A stretch of DNA of 41,998 nt from contig NZ_LAVS01000025.1 in the NCBI RefSeq assembly GCF_000986865.1, positions 1-41,998 of the forward strand, given 5' to 3'. Made by a program: the position numbers and the translations under genes. Under the pieces are notes generated by a model that saw nothing but the letters and a program-made list of their open reading frames with translations, had not been told where the DNA came from and made no database searches. Positions 8,223 through 18,015 of the stretch are shown piece after piece. The stretch is from Rheinheimera mesophila. Its GTDB lineage: Bacteria; Pseudomonadota; Gammaproteobacteria; Enterobacterales; Alteromonadaceae. Each line of letters begins with the position of its first letter. Position 1 is the first letter of the stretch.

Positions 8223-10640
8223 CTACTTACGCTTACGTGGTGCTTTACCAGGCCGTGGACCAGCAGAACCTTTTGCTGCGGGTTTGCTACCCGCAGGCTT
8301 TTTCGCTGCAGGTTTTCTGCCGGCTTGCTTTTTACCCGCCTTCTGAGGAGGCGTTTGTTCAACACCAGCTTTACGGGCACCTTTCTTACGCATTGAGGCT
8401 TTTTCTTCCGCTGGCGTCATAGCGGCTTTTTTACTGGCGCTGATTTTACGATTCGACGTCGTGCGTTTTTCCATACCCACTATGCCTAAATCAATTTTGC
8501 GCGCTTCCAGATTGACCGCCAGCACTTTGACTTCGATTAAGTCGCCCATGCGGTATTGCACATTGCTGTGCTCACCACGCAGTACCTGACGCTCGGTATC
8601 AAAGTGGTAATAGTCATTTTGCAAGGAAGTGACATGCACTAAACCTTCGATATACAAGTCGGTGATCCGGACAAACAAGCCAAAGTTAGTCACAGTAGAG
8701 ACCACACCTTTAAAGCTGTCGCCAATATGATCCTGCATATACTCACATTTCAGCCAGTCCGCTACTTCACGGGTGGCATCGTCAGCACGACGTTCTGTCA
8801 TTGAACATTGTTCACCCAAAGGATGAATTTGTTTTTCAGTGTAGGCTTTAGCGCCCGTAACTTTCTGGCCCTGAGTCTGCAAAATGGCTTTAATAGCCCG
8901 GTGCAACACCAGATCCGGATAACGCCGGATAGGCGAGGTAAAGTGCGCATAAGCTTCTAATGCCAGACCAAAGTGGCCTAGGTTGTCGCCCTGATACACA
9001 GCCTGCTTCATCGAGCGCAGCATAGTGGTTTCAATCAGCTCTTTATCCGGTCTGTCCTGCAGTTTTTGCAAGGTCAGCATCAGATCCAAAGGGGTCGGCT
9101 CTGGCGGTAGATTGGCTTCAATACCTAATTCCGCCAGAAACCGTCTGAAGTTAGCAAAACGGTCGCCATCTGGCCGTTCATGCACACGAAACAGCGCAAA
9201 AGCTTCATGTTTTTCAATCAGCTTAGCGGCCGACACGTTGGCTAAAATCATACATTCTTCAATGATCTTATGCGCTTCGTTGCGGTGAATCGGTACGATT
9301 TGTTCGATTTTACGGTGGCTGTTAAAGATAAAACGGGTTTCAACCGTCTCAAATTCAATAGCGCCCCGCTCAGCCCGTACTTTCGCCATTTGTTTGTACA
9401 GCGAATACAGGTTGTCGATATTAGTTAAGTTAGCTTCGTACTGCTGACGTAACTTCGGATCGCCTTCTAAGATGGCGTGTACCTTGTTATAGGTCAGACG
9501 GGCACTGGAGTGCATCACAGCTTCATAAAACTGATAACCATCCAGTTTACCTTGTTTGCTGATATGCATTTCAGCAACAAAACACAGCCGATCTGTATGT
9601 GGATTCAGTGAACATAAACCATTGGATAACACCTCAGGCAGCATAGGCACCACGTGATCGGGGAAATACACCGAGTTACCACGCTCCAGCGCTTCTTTAT
9701 CCAGCGGCGTATCGGGCTGCACATAAGCGCTGACATCCGCAATGGCGACCCATAAATGCCAGCCGCCATCGGCTTTGCGCTCACAGTACACCGCATCATC
9801 AAAGTCTCGAGCATCTTCACCATCTATGGTAATTAACCCCAGCTCTGTCAGATCCACCCTGCCCGCTTTAGCTTCTTCCGGCACTTCAGTGCCATAACCT
9901 GCCACTTGCTGCTCAACAGCTTTAGAAAACTCATGGGGGATCTGGTGGTTACGAATAGCGATTTCGATTTCCATCCCGGGCGCCATATGTTCGCCCAGCA
10001 CTTCAATCACTTTACCTACCGCATTAACTCTTTTGCTTGGTCGCTGGCTGATTTCAACCAACACCACCTGACCGTGACGGGCTGCACCTTCTTCACCTGG
10101 TGGTATCACTATGTCCTGGCTCAGACGAGGGTCGTCTGGCACCACTACACCTAAGGCAAAATCTTTAAAGTAGCGGCCTACTATAGGCTCATTGCGGGCT
10201 TCTAAAATGCGGACTATACGGGCTTCGATTTTGTCGCGGCTGGAAAAATCACTTTTTGAGGCCAGCACCACGTCGCCATGCAGCAGACGTTTCATTTCAA
10301 AATTCGGAATAAACCAGTCCGGGCCCCCTTGTTCCAGCTTTAAGAAGCCAAAACCATCACGGTGCCCTAACACAGTACCTTTGACTAAATCCAGGTCGTC
10401 GACCAGACCATAACGTTTGCTTTTGTTAAACAGCAATTGGCCGTCACGCTCCATAGCGCGCAGACGTTTTTTCAGCGCAAACAGCGCTTCATCGTCTGTC
10501 AGCTTTAATTCAGCGGCCAACTCTTCAAAGTAGGCAGGTTGTTGCCGCTGCTTTAAGTGTTCGAGGATAAATTCCCGGCTTGGGATGGGGTTTTCATATT
10601 TTTCTTGCTCACGCGCAAGATGCGGATCTTTGACCGTCAT
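8223..10640 (-). CDS. rnr: Ribonuclease R
   Basis: 805 residues. Domains in order: an N-terminal winged-helix RNase B/R OB extension (about 20-85), two cold-shock OB domains, the RNB catalytic domain with the acidic motif TIDGEDARDFDDAVY (about 272-286), an S1 domain (about 650-730), and a long Lys/Ala/Pro-rich tail from about 740 built from loose AGKKP/AGRKPAAKKP units. RNase R is a 3'-5' processive exonuclease that degrades structured RNA and takes part in rRNA quality control and trans-translation. The basic tail is typical of RNase R and distinguishes it from RNase II. First gene of the rnr-rlmB operon. Confidence 0.96.
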   Translation of the reverse strand: MTVKDPHLAREQEKYENPIPSREFILEHLKQRQQPAYFEELAAELKLTDDEALFALKKRLRAMERDGQLLFNKSKRYGLVDDLDLVKGTVLGHRDGFGFLKLEQGGPDWFIPNFEMKRLLHGDVVLASKSDFSSRDKIEARIVRILEARNEPIVGRYFKDFALGVVVPDDPRLSQDIVIPPGEEGAARHGQVVLVEISQRPSKRVNAVGKVIEVLGEHMAPGMEIEIAIRNHQIPHEFSKAVEQQVAGYGTEVPEEAKAGRVDLTELGLITIDGEDARDFDDAVYCERKADGGWHLWVAIADVSAYVQPDTPLDKEALERGNSVYFPDHVVPMLPEVLSNGLCSLNPHTDRLCFVAEMHISKQGKLDGYQFYEAVMHSSARLTYNKVHAILEGDPKLRQQYEANLTNIDNLYSLYKQMAKVRAERGAIEFETVETRFIFNSHRKIEQIVPIHRNEAHKIIEECMILANVSAAKLIEKHEAFALFRVHERPDGDRFANFRRFLAELGIEANLPPEPTPLDLMLTLQKLQDRPDKELIETTMLRSMKQAVYQGDNLGHFGLALEAYAHFTSPIRRYPDLVLHRAIKAILQTQGQKVTGAKAYTEKQIHPLGEQCSMTERRADDATREVADWLKCEYMQDHIGDSFKGVVSTVTNFGLFVRITDLYIEGLVHVTSLQNDYYHFDTERQVLRGEHSNVQYRMGDLIEVKVLAVNLEARKIDLGIVGMEKRTTSNRKISASKKAAMTPAEEKASMRKKGARKAGVEQTPPQKAGKKQAGRKPAAKKPAGSKPAAKGSAGPRPGKAPRKRK

Positions 10641-10697
10641 GTTTTCTCTTTTTTACTCATTCAGCCTGCAGTGTAGCAGTCGCAGGTGAATTTTTCA

Positions 10698-11315
10698 CTA
10701 CAATGGCTTTTTAGCCCTCGTTAGCGCAGCACCCGGCATTTTAGTCGCTAGCTGAGCTAATAGCTGTTGCACCTCTTGGTGCGTTTTAGTGTCGGCGATC
10801 ACAGAGTGATGCAGCCAACGGTAACAATCTTCCATATCCAAAGGACTGGCGTCGCCTTGAATTAACATTTGAGCAAAGCGTATCTGTGCTTTTAAATTAC
10901 CCAAACCTGCCGCTTCACGTAGATAAACCACAGCTTTTGCATTATCCTGCTGTACAAAACGGCCGGTATGATAATAACGCCCAACTTGCTCTAGCGCTTC
11001 CGGCAAGCCCTGAGACGCTGCTTGTTGCATTAAATCCCAGCCGCGCTCGACATCTTTTTTCACACACACACCAAAGGCCAGCATATCGCCATACAAAAAC
11101 TGATAAGCCGGTACTTTCATCACATCGGCTCTGGCCTGAATATCACTGACCAGTTGGCATTCGTCTTTTTGCACCCGCTGTAAATGGGTGTTTTGTTTAA
11201 TTAAATCCAGTAGTTCATCCTGAGTATAAAGCTGCACTACCGCCACTTCCTGCGTTTTGGCAGAAAAACTAAGCAGCACAAGCACTGAACTTAAGACAAA
11301 AAAACAAAACTTCAT
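10698..11315 (-). CDS. motX: MotX, Sel1-repeat protein of the sodium-driven flagellar motor
   Basis: 205 residues from the ATG at 11315; an in-frame ATG at 11345 would add ten residues ahead of the signal peptide and is less likely. A signal peptide (KFCFFVLSSVLVLLSFSAKT) precedes QLYTQDELLDLIKQNTHL. Sel1-like units follow: QFLYGDMLAFGVCVKKD, EALEQVGRYYHTGRFV and AQIRFAQMLIQGD. The pattern with paired cysteines in DECQL and FGVCV matches MotX as I know it from Vibrio and Shewanella. That periplasmic protein forms the T-ring with MotY and anchors PomAB stators. The gene is solitary, as motX usually is. A generic Sel1 protein remains possible. Confidence 0.82.
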   Translation of the reverse strand: MKFCFFVLSSVLVLLSFSAKTQEVAVVQLYTQDELLDLIKQNTHLQRVQKDECQLVSDIQARADVMKVPAYQFLYGDMLAFGVCVKKDVERGWDLMQQAASQGLPEALEQVGRYYHTGRFVQQDNAKAVVYLREAAGLGNLKAQIRFAQMLIQGDASPLDMEDCYRWLHHSVIADTKTHQEVQQLLAQLATKMPGAALTRAKKPL

Positions 11316-11450
11316 AGTTACCCCGGGCCATCGATATTTATACACTTAGATAAAAAACATACAAAAATCAGGCCATCACAAAAGACGGTGTTCTGACACC
11401 AGCATATCCTGTTTAGTTCGCAGAGCAAAATAGCTCCTGCCACGGATAAC

Positions 11451-11471
11451 AAAAAGGTCGGGAACCTTTTT
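11451..11471. terminator. Symmetrical A/T-flanked hairpin
   Basis: AAAAAGGT (11451-11458), loop CGGGA, then ACCTTTTT (11464-11471). The shape is that of a bidirectional Rho-independent terminator. It sits directly before the first 70-base repeat, so each repeat unit is preceded by a hairpin of this type. Confidence 0.55.
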
Positions 11472-11610
11472 CACTCACATCATCCATGATGTTCGCCTTC
11501 GGCAGCTAAAACTGTGCAAAACGGCTATCCTGCCGTTTTATCACTCACATCATCCATGATGTTCGCCTTCGGCAGCTAAAACTGTGCAAAACGGCTATCC
11601 TGCCGTTTTT
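11471..11610. repeat. Tandem direct repeat, two 70-base units
   Basis: Unit 1 spans 11471-11540 and unit 2 spans 11541-11610. They are identical except for the final base (A against T). Each unit holds CATCA-TCCA-TGATG, a small GCCTTCGGC hairpin, and ends with AAAACGGC-TATCCT-GCCGTTTT, an eight-base stem with A- and T-rich arms like a bidirectional terminator. On the minus strand each unit contains a ten-codon open frame starting ATGGATGATGTGAGTGAT after an AAGGCG stretch. This may be chance. I do not recognise the element. Confidence 0.95.
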
Positions 11611-11614
11611 TGAA

Positions 11615-11630
11615 CAACGCGCCAGCGTTG
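11615..11630. repeat. Short hairpin in the motX-purA gap
   Basis: CAACGC (11615-11620), loop GCCA, GCGTTG (11625-11630): a perfect six-base stem without a T-run. Confidence 0.4.
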
Positions 11631-11640
11631 GCCTGGAAGG

Positions 11641-11662
11641 CATTTTACAGGATAGTAAAATG
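11641..11662. repeat. AT-rich inverted repeat in the motX-purA gap
   Basis: CATTTTAC (11641-11648), loop AGGATA, GTAAAATG (11655-11662): perfect eight-base arms. The loop contains part of CAGGATA, the complement of the TATCCTG found in the 70-base repeats. Confidence 0.5.
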
Positions 11663-11663
11663 T

Positions 11664-11692
11664 AAAAAACGCTGCACCAGGCAGCGTTTTTT
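11664..11692. terminator. Rho-independent terminator of purA
   Basis: AAAAAACGCTGC (11664-11675), loop ACCAG, GCAGCGTTTTTT (11681-11692). It has a twelve-base stem with A/T tails, usable in both directions. It lies 15 bases past the purA stop. Confidence 0.88.
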
Positions 11693-11706
11693 CGATTTAC
11701 CGCAGA

Positions 11707-13041
<1,335 letters not shown>

Positions 13042-13077
13042 CTACCAAATTAACAACCAAAGTTCAGCGCGATCCAG

Positions 13078-13107
13078 AAAAAAAAACCAGATATTTTCTT
13101 TCTGGTT
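13078..13107 (-). terminator. Terminator between the YjeT-like gene and purA
   Basis: On the minus strand AACCAG (plus 13102-13107) pairs with CTGGTT (plus 13085-13090) over an 11-base loop, followed by a run of nine T (plus 13078-13086). The stem is short but the T-run is strong. Confidence 0.6.
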
Positions 13108-13139
13108 CTTTTTCAATAACTAAGGCTGCCTAAAAGGCT

Positions 13140-13328
13140 TTATGGTGCAAAGAAAATCAGCAACAAAACTCCTGCTATGACCAGTATTCCACCCAACTGC
13201 TGCATTTGCGCCGTGGGCTGTTCGGCGATTTTTTTAAGGTAAGAACGCCATCTATTTGGAAATAACAGCGGTGCCACTCCTTCAATGATCAGCACCAGCC
13301 CTAACACTGCCCACCAGTAATCGGCCAT
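13140..13328 (-). CDS. YjeT-like small membrane protein (DUF2065)
   Basis: 62 residues with two hydrophobic segments (about 5-22 and 44-60) and a central FPNRWRSYLKKI segment typical of DUF2065. In E. coli the homologue yjeT lies between hflC and purA, the same relative place as here. Function unknown; a small inner-membrane protein. The ATG directly follows the stop codon of the upstream PLP enzyme gene, so the two are likely translationally coupled. Confidence 0.88.
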   Translation of the reverse strand: MADYWWAVLGLVLIIEGVAPLLFPNRWRSYLKKIAEQPTAQMQQLGGILVIAGVLLLIFFAP

Positions 13329-14492
13329 TTAGCGAATATCCTTCAGGCAAGACAAATTATAATCTGCCGCATTGTGGTACAAAGCAAAACCAAAACGCAG
13401 TCGATCGCCACGGTAATCCGTGATAATGCCCTGCTGTTTCAGTGCAGCCGCTATGCGCGCCACCTCTTCAGCGGCAAACCGAAAGGTTAAAAACTGGCCT
13501 TGTTGCTGAGTTTGTTTATCCACTAAGTGCTGACGATTTAACAGCGGATGTTGGATCTCATCTAGCATCGCCAGAAAAGCCTGTTGCAGCTTCTGTACGT
13601 AGGTCTGCACTGTTTCAACCGTCAGTCCTTGCTGTTGGTAGAACTCAAAGACCGCCAATACCCGGTATAAAGCGGAACAATCCATAGTAGCACCGGCAAA
13701 ACGATAGCCGTTATTGGCGTATTGCACCTGGCCTTGTTTGGCATGGGCTAGCTCGCCAAATTCTGCAAACCAGCCCGTATAAACCGGCCTATGTTCACTG
13801 CCTTGTGGCACAGCGAGGAAACAGCAGCCTTCGCCACCCTGAGCGTATTTATAGCTGCCAGCCAGATAAAAGATGCGCTCTGCTATTGCCGATAAATCCG
13901 TCGGTACCGCCATAAAACCGTGATAACCATCGACCACTATCATCGCATCCGTGACTTTATCCAGCGCCTGTACCAGGCCCGTTAAATCTTTAACGCCTAC
14001 GCCAGAGTTAAAAAACACCTGACTAAAAAACACTAAGTCTGTTGGTTGAGCTGCGGCAGCTTCTCCAAAACGCTCTGGGAAAGTGGCAAAAGGTTCAGTT
14101 GGCACCCGGATCACCCTGACGCCTTCTAATTCAGATAAGCGATTGATTTGGCGATGAAAACTATGAAATTCGCTGTCTGTCGTCACCACGGTCAGAGGTT
14201 TTGACCAGTCAAAGCAGCTTAATAAACGCATGACAAATTCGTGCGTATTGGGTGCAAATACAATCTGCTCTGGTGCAGGTAACTTTAACAGACCGGCTAT
14301 ATGCTGTTGGACCGCAGGTACTTTTTCACCAAACACCAGATCCCATTTAGCATCCACCAACCTGGCACTATCATCCCAGTAAGCTAACGTAGCGTCACGG
14401 GTGACATCAGGCCAGTAGTGATGGGAGTGGCAAGCGAAATGCTGTTTACCTGGGTTGGCGTTTAAAAAGTGCTGATAAAACTGCTGATACAT
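13329..14492 (-). CDS. PLP-dependent aminotransferase class V / kynureninase-like enzyme
   Basis: 387 residues, fold type I PLP enzyme. The start CHSHHYWPDVTRDA resembles the kynureninase and class V N-terminus. APNTHEFVMRLLS provides the phosphate-binding turn, MIVVDGYHGF carries the Asp (and His) contacting the PLP ring, and AGSYKYAQGGEG carries the Schiff-base lysine. Substrate unknown: class V members include kynureninase, cysteine desulfurases and isopenicillin N epimerase-like enzymes. No kynurenine-pathway gene is nearby. It is inserted between hflC and the YjeT-like gene, where E. coli has nothing. A terminator separates it from hflC, so it may form its own unit with the YjeT-like gene. 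Confidence 0.85.
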   Translation of the reverse strand: MYQQFYQHFLNANPGKQHFACHSHHYWPDVTRDATLAYWDDSARLVDAKWDLVFGEKVPAVQQHIAGLLKLPAPEQIVFAPNTHEFVMRLLSCFDWSKPLTVVTTDSEFHSFHRQINRLSELEGVRVIRVPTEPFATFPERFGEAAAAQPTDLVFFSQVFFNSGVGVKDLTGLVQALDKVTDAMIVVDGYHGFMAVPTDLSAIAERIFYLAGSYKYAQGGEGCCFLAVPQGSEHRPVYTGWFAEFGELAHAKQGQVQYANNGYRFAGATMDCSALYRVLAVFEFYQQQGLTVETVQTYVQKLQQAFLAMLDEIQHPLLNRQHLVDKQTQQQGQFLTFRFAAEEVARIAAALKQQGIITDYRGDRLRFGFALYHNAADYNLSCLKDIR

Positions 14493-14542
14493 AGGACTAT
14501 CCTTACGAGAGACAGAAGCAGAGTAACCGAAAGTAGTTTACA

Positions 14543-14570
14543 TAGAAAAGGCCCTGCCGGGCCTTTTCTA
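14543..14570 (-). terminator. Terminator of the hflK-hflC operon
   Basis: TAGAAAAGGCCC (14543-14554), loop TGCC, GGGCCTTTTCTA (14559-14570): a perfect twelve-base stem. It lies 29 bases past the hflC stop and 51 bases before the PLP enzyme gene. Confidence 0.8.
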
Positions 14571-14598
14571 ACTAGTGAAAAACAATGCTGCTGTCCGC

Positions 14599-15486
14599 TT
14601 AGTTTTGCACTTTATCCGACTTCATGTATCTGAAGAAATCATTATCCGGTTGCACAACCAGCACGTCGTTTTTGTTTTGGAAGCTGTTTTTATAGGCTTC
14701 TAAACTACGAACAAAACTGTAGAACTCACCATTTCTGCTGTAGACATCTGCATACACTTTTGCAGCCGCCGCGTCACCTTCACCACGAACAGTGCGGGAG
14801 TTACGCTCAGCGTCAGCCACCATAATAGTCACACGGGCGTCGACGTCGGCTTTGATAATTTCTGCTTGCTCCATACCACGGCTACGGTGTTCTTTCGCTA
14901 CCGCAGTGCGTTCAGCACGCATACGCTGGAAAATAGAGTTGCTGATTTCATCCGGTAAATTGATTTTCTTCACGCGCACGTCAAGGATATCAATACCTAA
15001 CTCTTTTGAGCCTGCTGCTGCTTGTTCCATCGCACGTTGCATCAATTGAGTACGCTCACCTGAGACTATTTCCTGAATAGTACGGCTACCAAACTCAGTC
15101 CGTAAACCGTTGTTGATGTACTGCTTTAACAGCACTTCAGCTTGAGACAAATTACCGCCTGTGGACAAGAAATACTTACCAAAGTCGGCAATACGCCACT
15201 TCACATAGCTGTCGACCAACAAGTCTTTTTTCTCCGCCGTGACAAAACGGTCAGATGACGGGTCGGCTAAGGTTTGAATACGGGCATCCAGTTTGCGCAC
15301 ATTTTCAATCAGCGGTACTTTAAAGTGCAGGCCAGGTTCAAACACCCGCACCTGTTCTGCATCATCACGCTGGATCTTACCAAAACGAATCACTATACCG
15401 CGTTCGCCTTCAGGTACTACAAACACCGAAGACACCACACCAATACCCAGGATAGCAATTAAGGCTAATACTAAATTTTTCATCAT
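14599..15486 (-). CDS. hflC: HflC, FtsH-modulating membrane protein
   Basis: 295 residues, SPFH/prohibitin family. One N-terminal transmembrane anchor (about 4-22) is followed by VPEGERGIVIRFGKIQRD and the SPFH domain, then a long Ala/Glu-rich helix (about 200-250). With HflK it forms a large periplasm-facing complex around the FtsH protease and modulates degradation of membrane substrates. The start is directly next to the hflK stop with no spacer, so the pair is coupled. Length fits the family (334 in E. coli, shorter in many relatives). Confidence 0.95.
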   Translation of the reverse strand: MMKNLVLALIAILGIGVVSSVFVVPEGERGIVIRFGKIQRDDAEQVRVFEPGLHFKVPLIENVRKLDARIQTLADPSSDRFVTAEKKDLLVDSYVKWRIADFGKYFLSTGGNLSQAEVLLKQYINNGLRTEFGSRTIQEIVSGERTQLMQRAMEQAAAGSKELGIDILDVRVKKINLPDEISNSIFQRMRAERTAVAKEHRSRGMEQAEIIKADVDARVTIMVADAERNSRTVRGEGDAAAAKVYADVYSRNGEFYSFVRSLEAYKNSFQNKNDVLVVQPDNDFFRYMKSDKVQN

Positions 15487-16641
15487 TTAACCTCTGCCTG
15501 TTCTGGTGCTGTCAGCACGGTTTGTTTCAGGACGCAGATCCGGAGTTCTGCCATCACTGCCATTCGTTCTGTTTGGTGCTAATGGATTGATCGCAGGAGC
15601 CTTGGTATCGCTGCTGTTATTGATCATTTTATCCAAAGGTAAATACATAATATTATTACCATTTTTCACATCAACCAGGACTTTGGAGCTGTTGCCATAC
15701 ACCTGCTCCATCGTCTCTAAGTACATACGATCGCGGGTCACTTGTGGCGCAGCCAAATATTCAGGTAACAGTTTCTCAAAACGAGCCACTTCACCCTGGG
15801 CTTTTAACAAGGTCTGTTGTTTGTAGGCTTCAGCTTCCTGCATCATCCGATTCACCTGGCCACGGGCGCGAGGTTCAATTTCACGGGCATAAGCTTCCGC
15901 TTCACGGATATAACGTTGTTCATCTTCCTGCGCCGCTATCGCATCATCAAAAGCTTCTTTCACTTCTTCTGGCGGACGAGCATCACGGAAGTTGACATCC
16001 ACCAACTCTAAGCCCATAGCGTAAGGAGAAATAATTTGCTCCAGCTCAGTTCTGGTATTTTGACGGATCACTTCGCGGCCTTTGGTCAGCACGTCATCCA
16101 TGATGGAGTGACCAACCACGTAACGCAGAGCTGCATCTGTGGCTTCACGTAAACTGCTGTCCGCATCTACCACAGAGAACTTGTAAGCACGGGCATCAAA
16201 CACCCGATACTGGATTTCAAAGGTGACACGAACCAGATTTTGGTCCTGAGTCAGCATAAAACCATCGGTACGTAATGAACGCACACTGGTCACATCCACT
16301 GGAGTCACTGTATCGATAAAGGTTGGTTTCCAGTGAATACCTGGCATCACTTCAGAGTGATACTGACCAAAACGTAAGATCAACCCCCGTTCTGATTCTT
16401 TGATAGTGTAAAAACCACTAAAAGCCCAGACCAGTAAAGCAACCACAGCGATCAACAGCAGTGCGGCGGAGCCACCACTATTGTTGCTGCTGCCGGTGTT
16501 TTTATTGCCACCAAAGATACCACCGAACTTTTTGCTTAAGTTACGGAAGACTTCATCTAAATCGGGCGGGCCCTGATCACGACCACCTTGTTTCCAGGGG
16601 TCGTTATCTTTGCCATTATTGCCCGGCTCGTTCCAAGCCAT
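15487..16641 (-). CDS. hflK: HflK, FtsH-modulating membrane protein
   Basis: 384 residues. A Gly/Asn/Asp-rich cytoplasmic N-terminus (MAWNEPGNNGKDNDPWKQGG) is typical, followed by DLDEVFRNLSKKFG, a transmembrane helix (about 58-77) and the SPFH domain beginning IKESERGLILRFGQY. The C-terminal tail is Asn/Thr/Arg-rich and low in complexity. Partner of HflC in the FtsH-HflKC complex. It lies 71 bases downstream of hflX on the same strand. Confidence 0.95.
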   Translation of the reverse strand: MAWNEPGNNGKDNDPWKQGGRDQGPPDLDEVFRNLSKKFGGIFGGNKNTGSSNNSGGSAALLLIAVVALLVWAFSGFYTIKESERGLILRFGQYHSEVMPGIHWKPTFIDTVTPVDVTSVRSLRTDGFMLTQDQNLVRVTFEIQYRVFDARAYKFSVVDADSSLREATDAALRYVVGHSIMDDVLTKGREVIRQNTRTELEQIISPYAMGLELVDVNFRDARPPEEVKEAFDDAIAAQEDEQRYIREAEAYAREIEPRARGQVNRMMQEAEAYKQQTLLKAQGEVARFEKLLPEYLAAPQVTRDRMYLETMEQVYGNSSKVLVDVKNGNNIMYLPLDKMINNSSDTKAPAINPLAPNRTNGSDGRTPDLRPETNRADSTRTGRG

Positions 16642-16712
16642 GCTTCACTCCATCTCTAGTTGTGATATTGAAACTAATGTAACAAAAAAAGCGCGGTACT
16701 GACGATAAAAAA

Positions 16713-17999
16713 CTAAGGGTTGACGATATAGTTTTGTAACAGTCCATCACTTTGTTTCAGTAAACGTGCCCACTCCGCTTTGGATAAGGCGATTCTGAGC
16801 TGAGTTTCGCCCAGTTCAGTAAAAGATTCTGTCTGCACCGCAGAGAGCTCGTGTAAGCGAGCGCGCCATATGGCCGCATCAGCAGGGAGCTTCAAATCTA
16901 ACTGCGTAAAGTCATCCGCCAGTCGTTCACGGATCACTTGCAGCAGCAACTCGATACCAAGGCCCTGTTTCGCTGAGACATAAACAGCCACAGGCTCCGC
17001 CCGCTCATTGTACTCTATACGGGCTTGCTGCTCAGTCTGGTCAATTTTATTAAAAACCAATAACTGTGGCACCTGATCGGCGTCAATTTCATGCAACACC
17101 AGTTGTACTTGTTTGATGTTATCAGCCATGCGCTGGTCGGCTACATCTATCACATGCAGTTGCAAATCTGCATCGCGGCTTTCCTGCAAGGTGGATTTAA
17201 AGGCTGCAACCAGATCATGAGGTAAATGCCGGATAAAACCTACTGTATCGGCAAAAATAACAGAGCCAAACTCAGGCAGTTTCACTTGTCGCAATGTCGG
17301 GTCTAATGTGGCAAATAGCTGGTCAGCAGCGTACACATCGGCACTGGTCAGACGGTTAAACAAAGTCGATTTACCGGCGTTGGTGTACCCCACCAAAGAC
17401 ACCACAGGAATTTCGGCACGTTGGCGGGCTTTGCGGCCTTGCTCTCGCTGCTTACTGACTTTATCCAGCTTCACTAACAAAGCGGTGATTTTCTCCCGCA
17501 CTAAACGCCTGTCGGTTTCAAGACGGGTTTCACCCGGACCTCTCATCCCTATACCGCCCTTTTGCCGCTCCGCATTATCCCAGCCGCGAACCAGACGAGA
17601 TGACAGGTGCTTAAGCTGCGCCAGTTCGACCTGCAACTTACCTTCGTAGCTACGGGCACGCTGGGCGAAAATATCCAGGATCAGTGTGGTACGGTCAATA
17701 ACCCGGCACTGACACAGCAGTTCCAGGTTACGGGTTTGAGCCGGGGTTAGAGCGTGATTAAAGATAATCAGATCGACCTGAAGCTCAGCGACAGCTTGCG
17801 CTAGTTCTGCCGCTTTGCCACTGCCAAGAAAAAACTTAGCATCGATTGTACTGCGGTTGGCCGTCATCACAGCACGTGATTGAACTCCAGCCGAGGCCAC
17901 AAGCATCTCCAGTTCCTGCAAATCTTCACTGGCGCTGTCTTGTGAAAGATAGATATGCACAAGGATCGCTTGCTCGGCCACCATTTCGCTGTCAAACAA
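16713..17999 (-). CDS. hflX: HflX, ribosome-splitting GTPase
   Basis: 428 residues if translation starts at the TTG at 17999 (LFDSEMVAEQAILVHIYLSQ), which aligns with the usual HflX N-terminus and lies 16 bases past the hfq stop. The in-frame ATG at 17984 is five codons later. An open frame extends upstream through hfq but would not be translated as HflX. Domains: HflX N-terminal domain, coiled region with GGIGMRGPGETRLETDRR, and a GTPase domain with GYTNAGKSTLFN (G1), DPTLR (G2), DTVGF (G3) and NKID (G4). It splits stalled or heat-damaged 70S ribosomes. Confidence 0.93.
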   Translation of the reverse strand: MFDSEMVAEQAILVHIYLSQDSASEDLQELEMLVASAGVQSRAVMTANRSTIDAKFFLGSGKAAELAQAVAELQVDLIIFNHALTPAQTRNLELLCQCRVIDRTTLILDIFAQRARSYEGKLQVELAQLKHLSSRLVRGWDNAERQKGGIGMRGPGETRLETDRRLVREKITALLVKLDKVSKQREQGRKARQRAEIPVVSLVGYTNAGKSTLFNRLTSADVYAADQLFATLDPTLRQVKLPEFGSVIFADTVGFIRHLPHDLVAAFKSTLQESRDADLQLHVIDVADQRMADNIKQVQLVLHEIDADQVPQLLVFNKIDQTEQQARIEYNERAEPVAVYVSAKQGLGIELLLQVIRERLADDFTQLDLKLPADAAIWRARLHELSAVQTESFTELGETQLRIALSKAEWARLLKQSDGLLQNYIVNP

Positions 18000-18015
18000 G
18001 CTGAAAAATTCCCGG

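Larger units (their letters stand above)
11316..11706. other. 391-base non-coding region rich in hairpins, between motX and purA
   Basis: No gene is supported here. The right half contains, in order, a hairpin at 11451-11471, two 70-base tandem repeats (11471-11610), and hairpins at 11615-11630, 11641-11662 and 11664-11692. The 7-mer TATCCTG recurs at 11405, 11526 and 11596, and as its complement at 11648. The left part (11316-11450) should carry the motX promoter but shows nothing definite. Confidence 0.7.

Noticed and set aside
15506-16011. Several open frames antisense to hflK
   Set aside because: They overlap the well-supported hflK gene and have no recognisable features.
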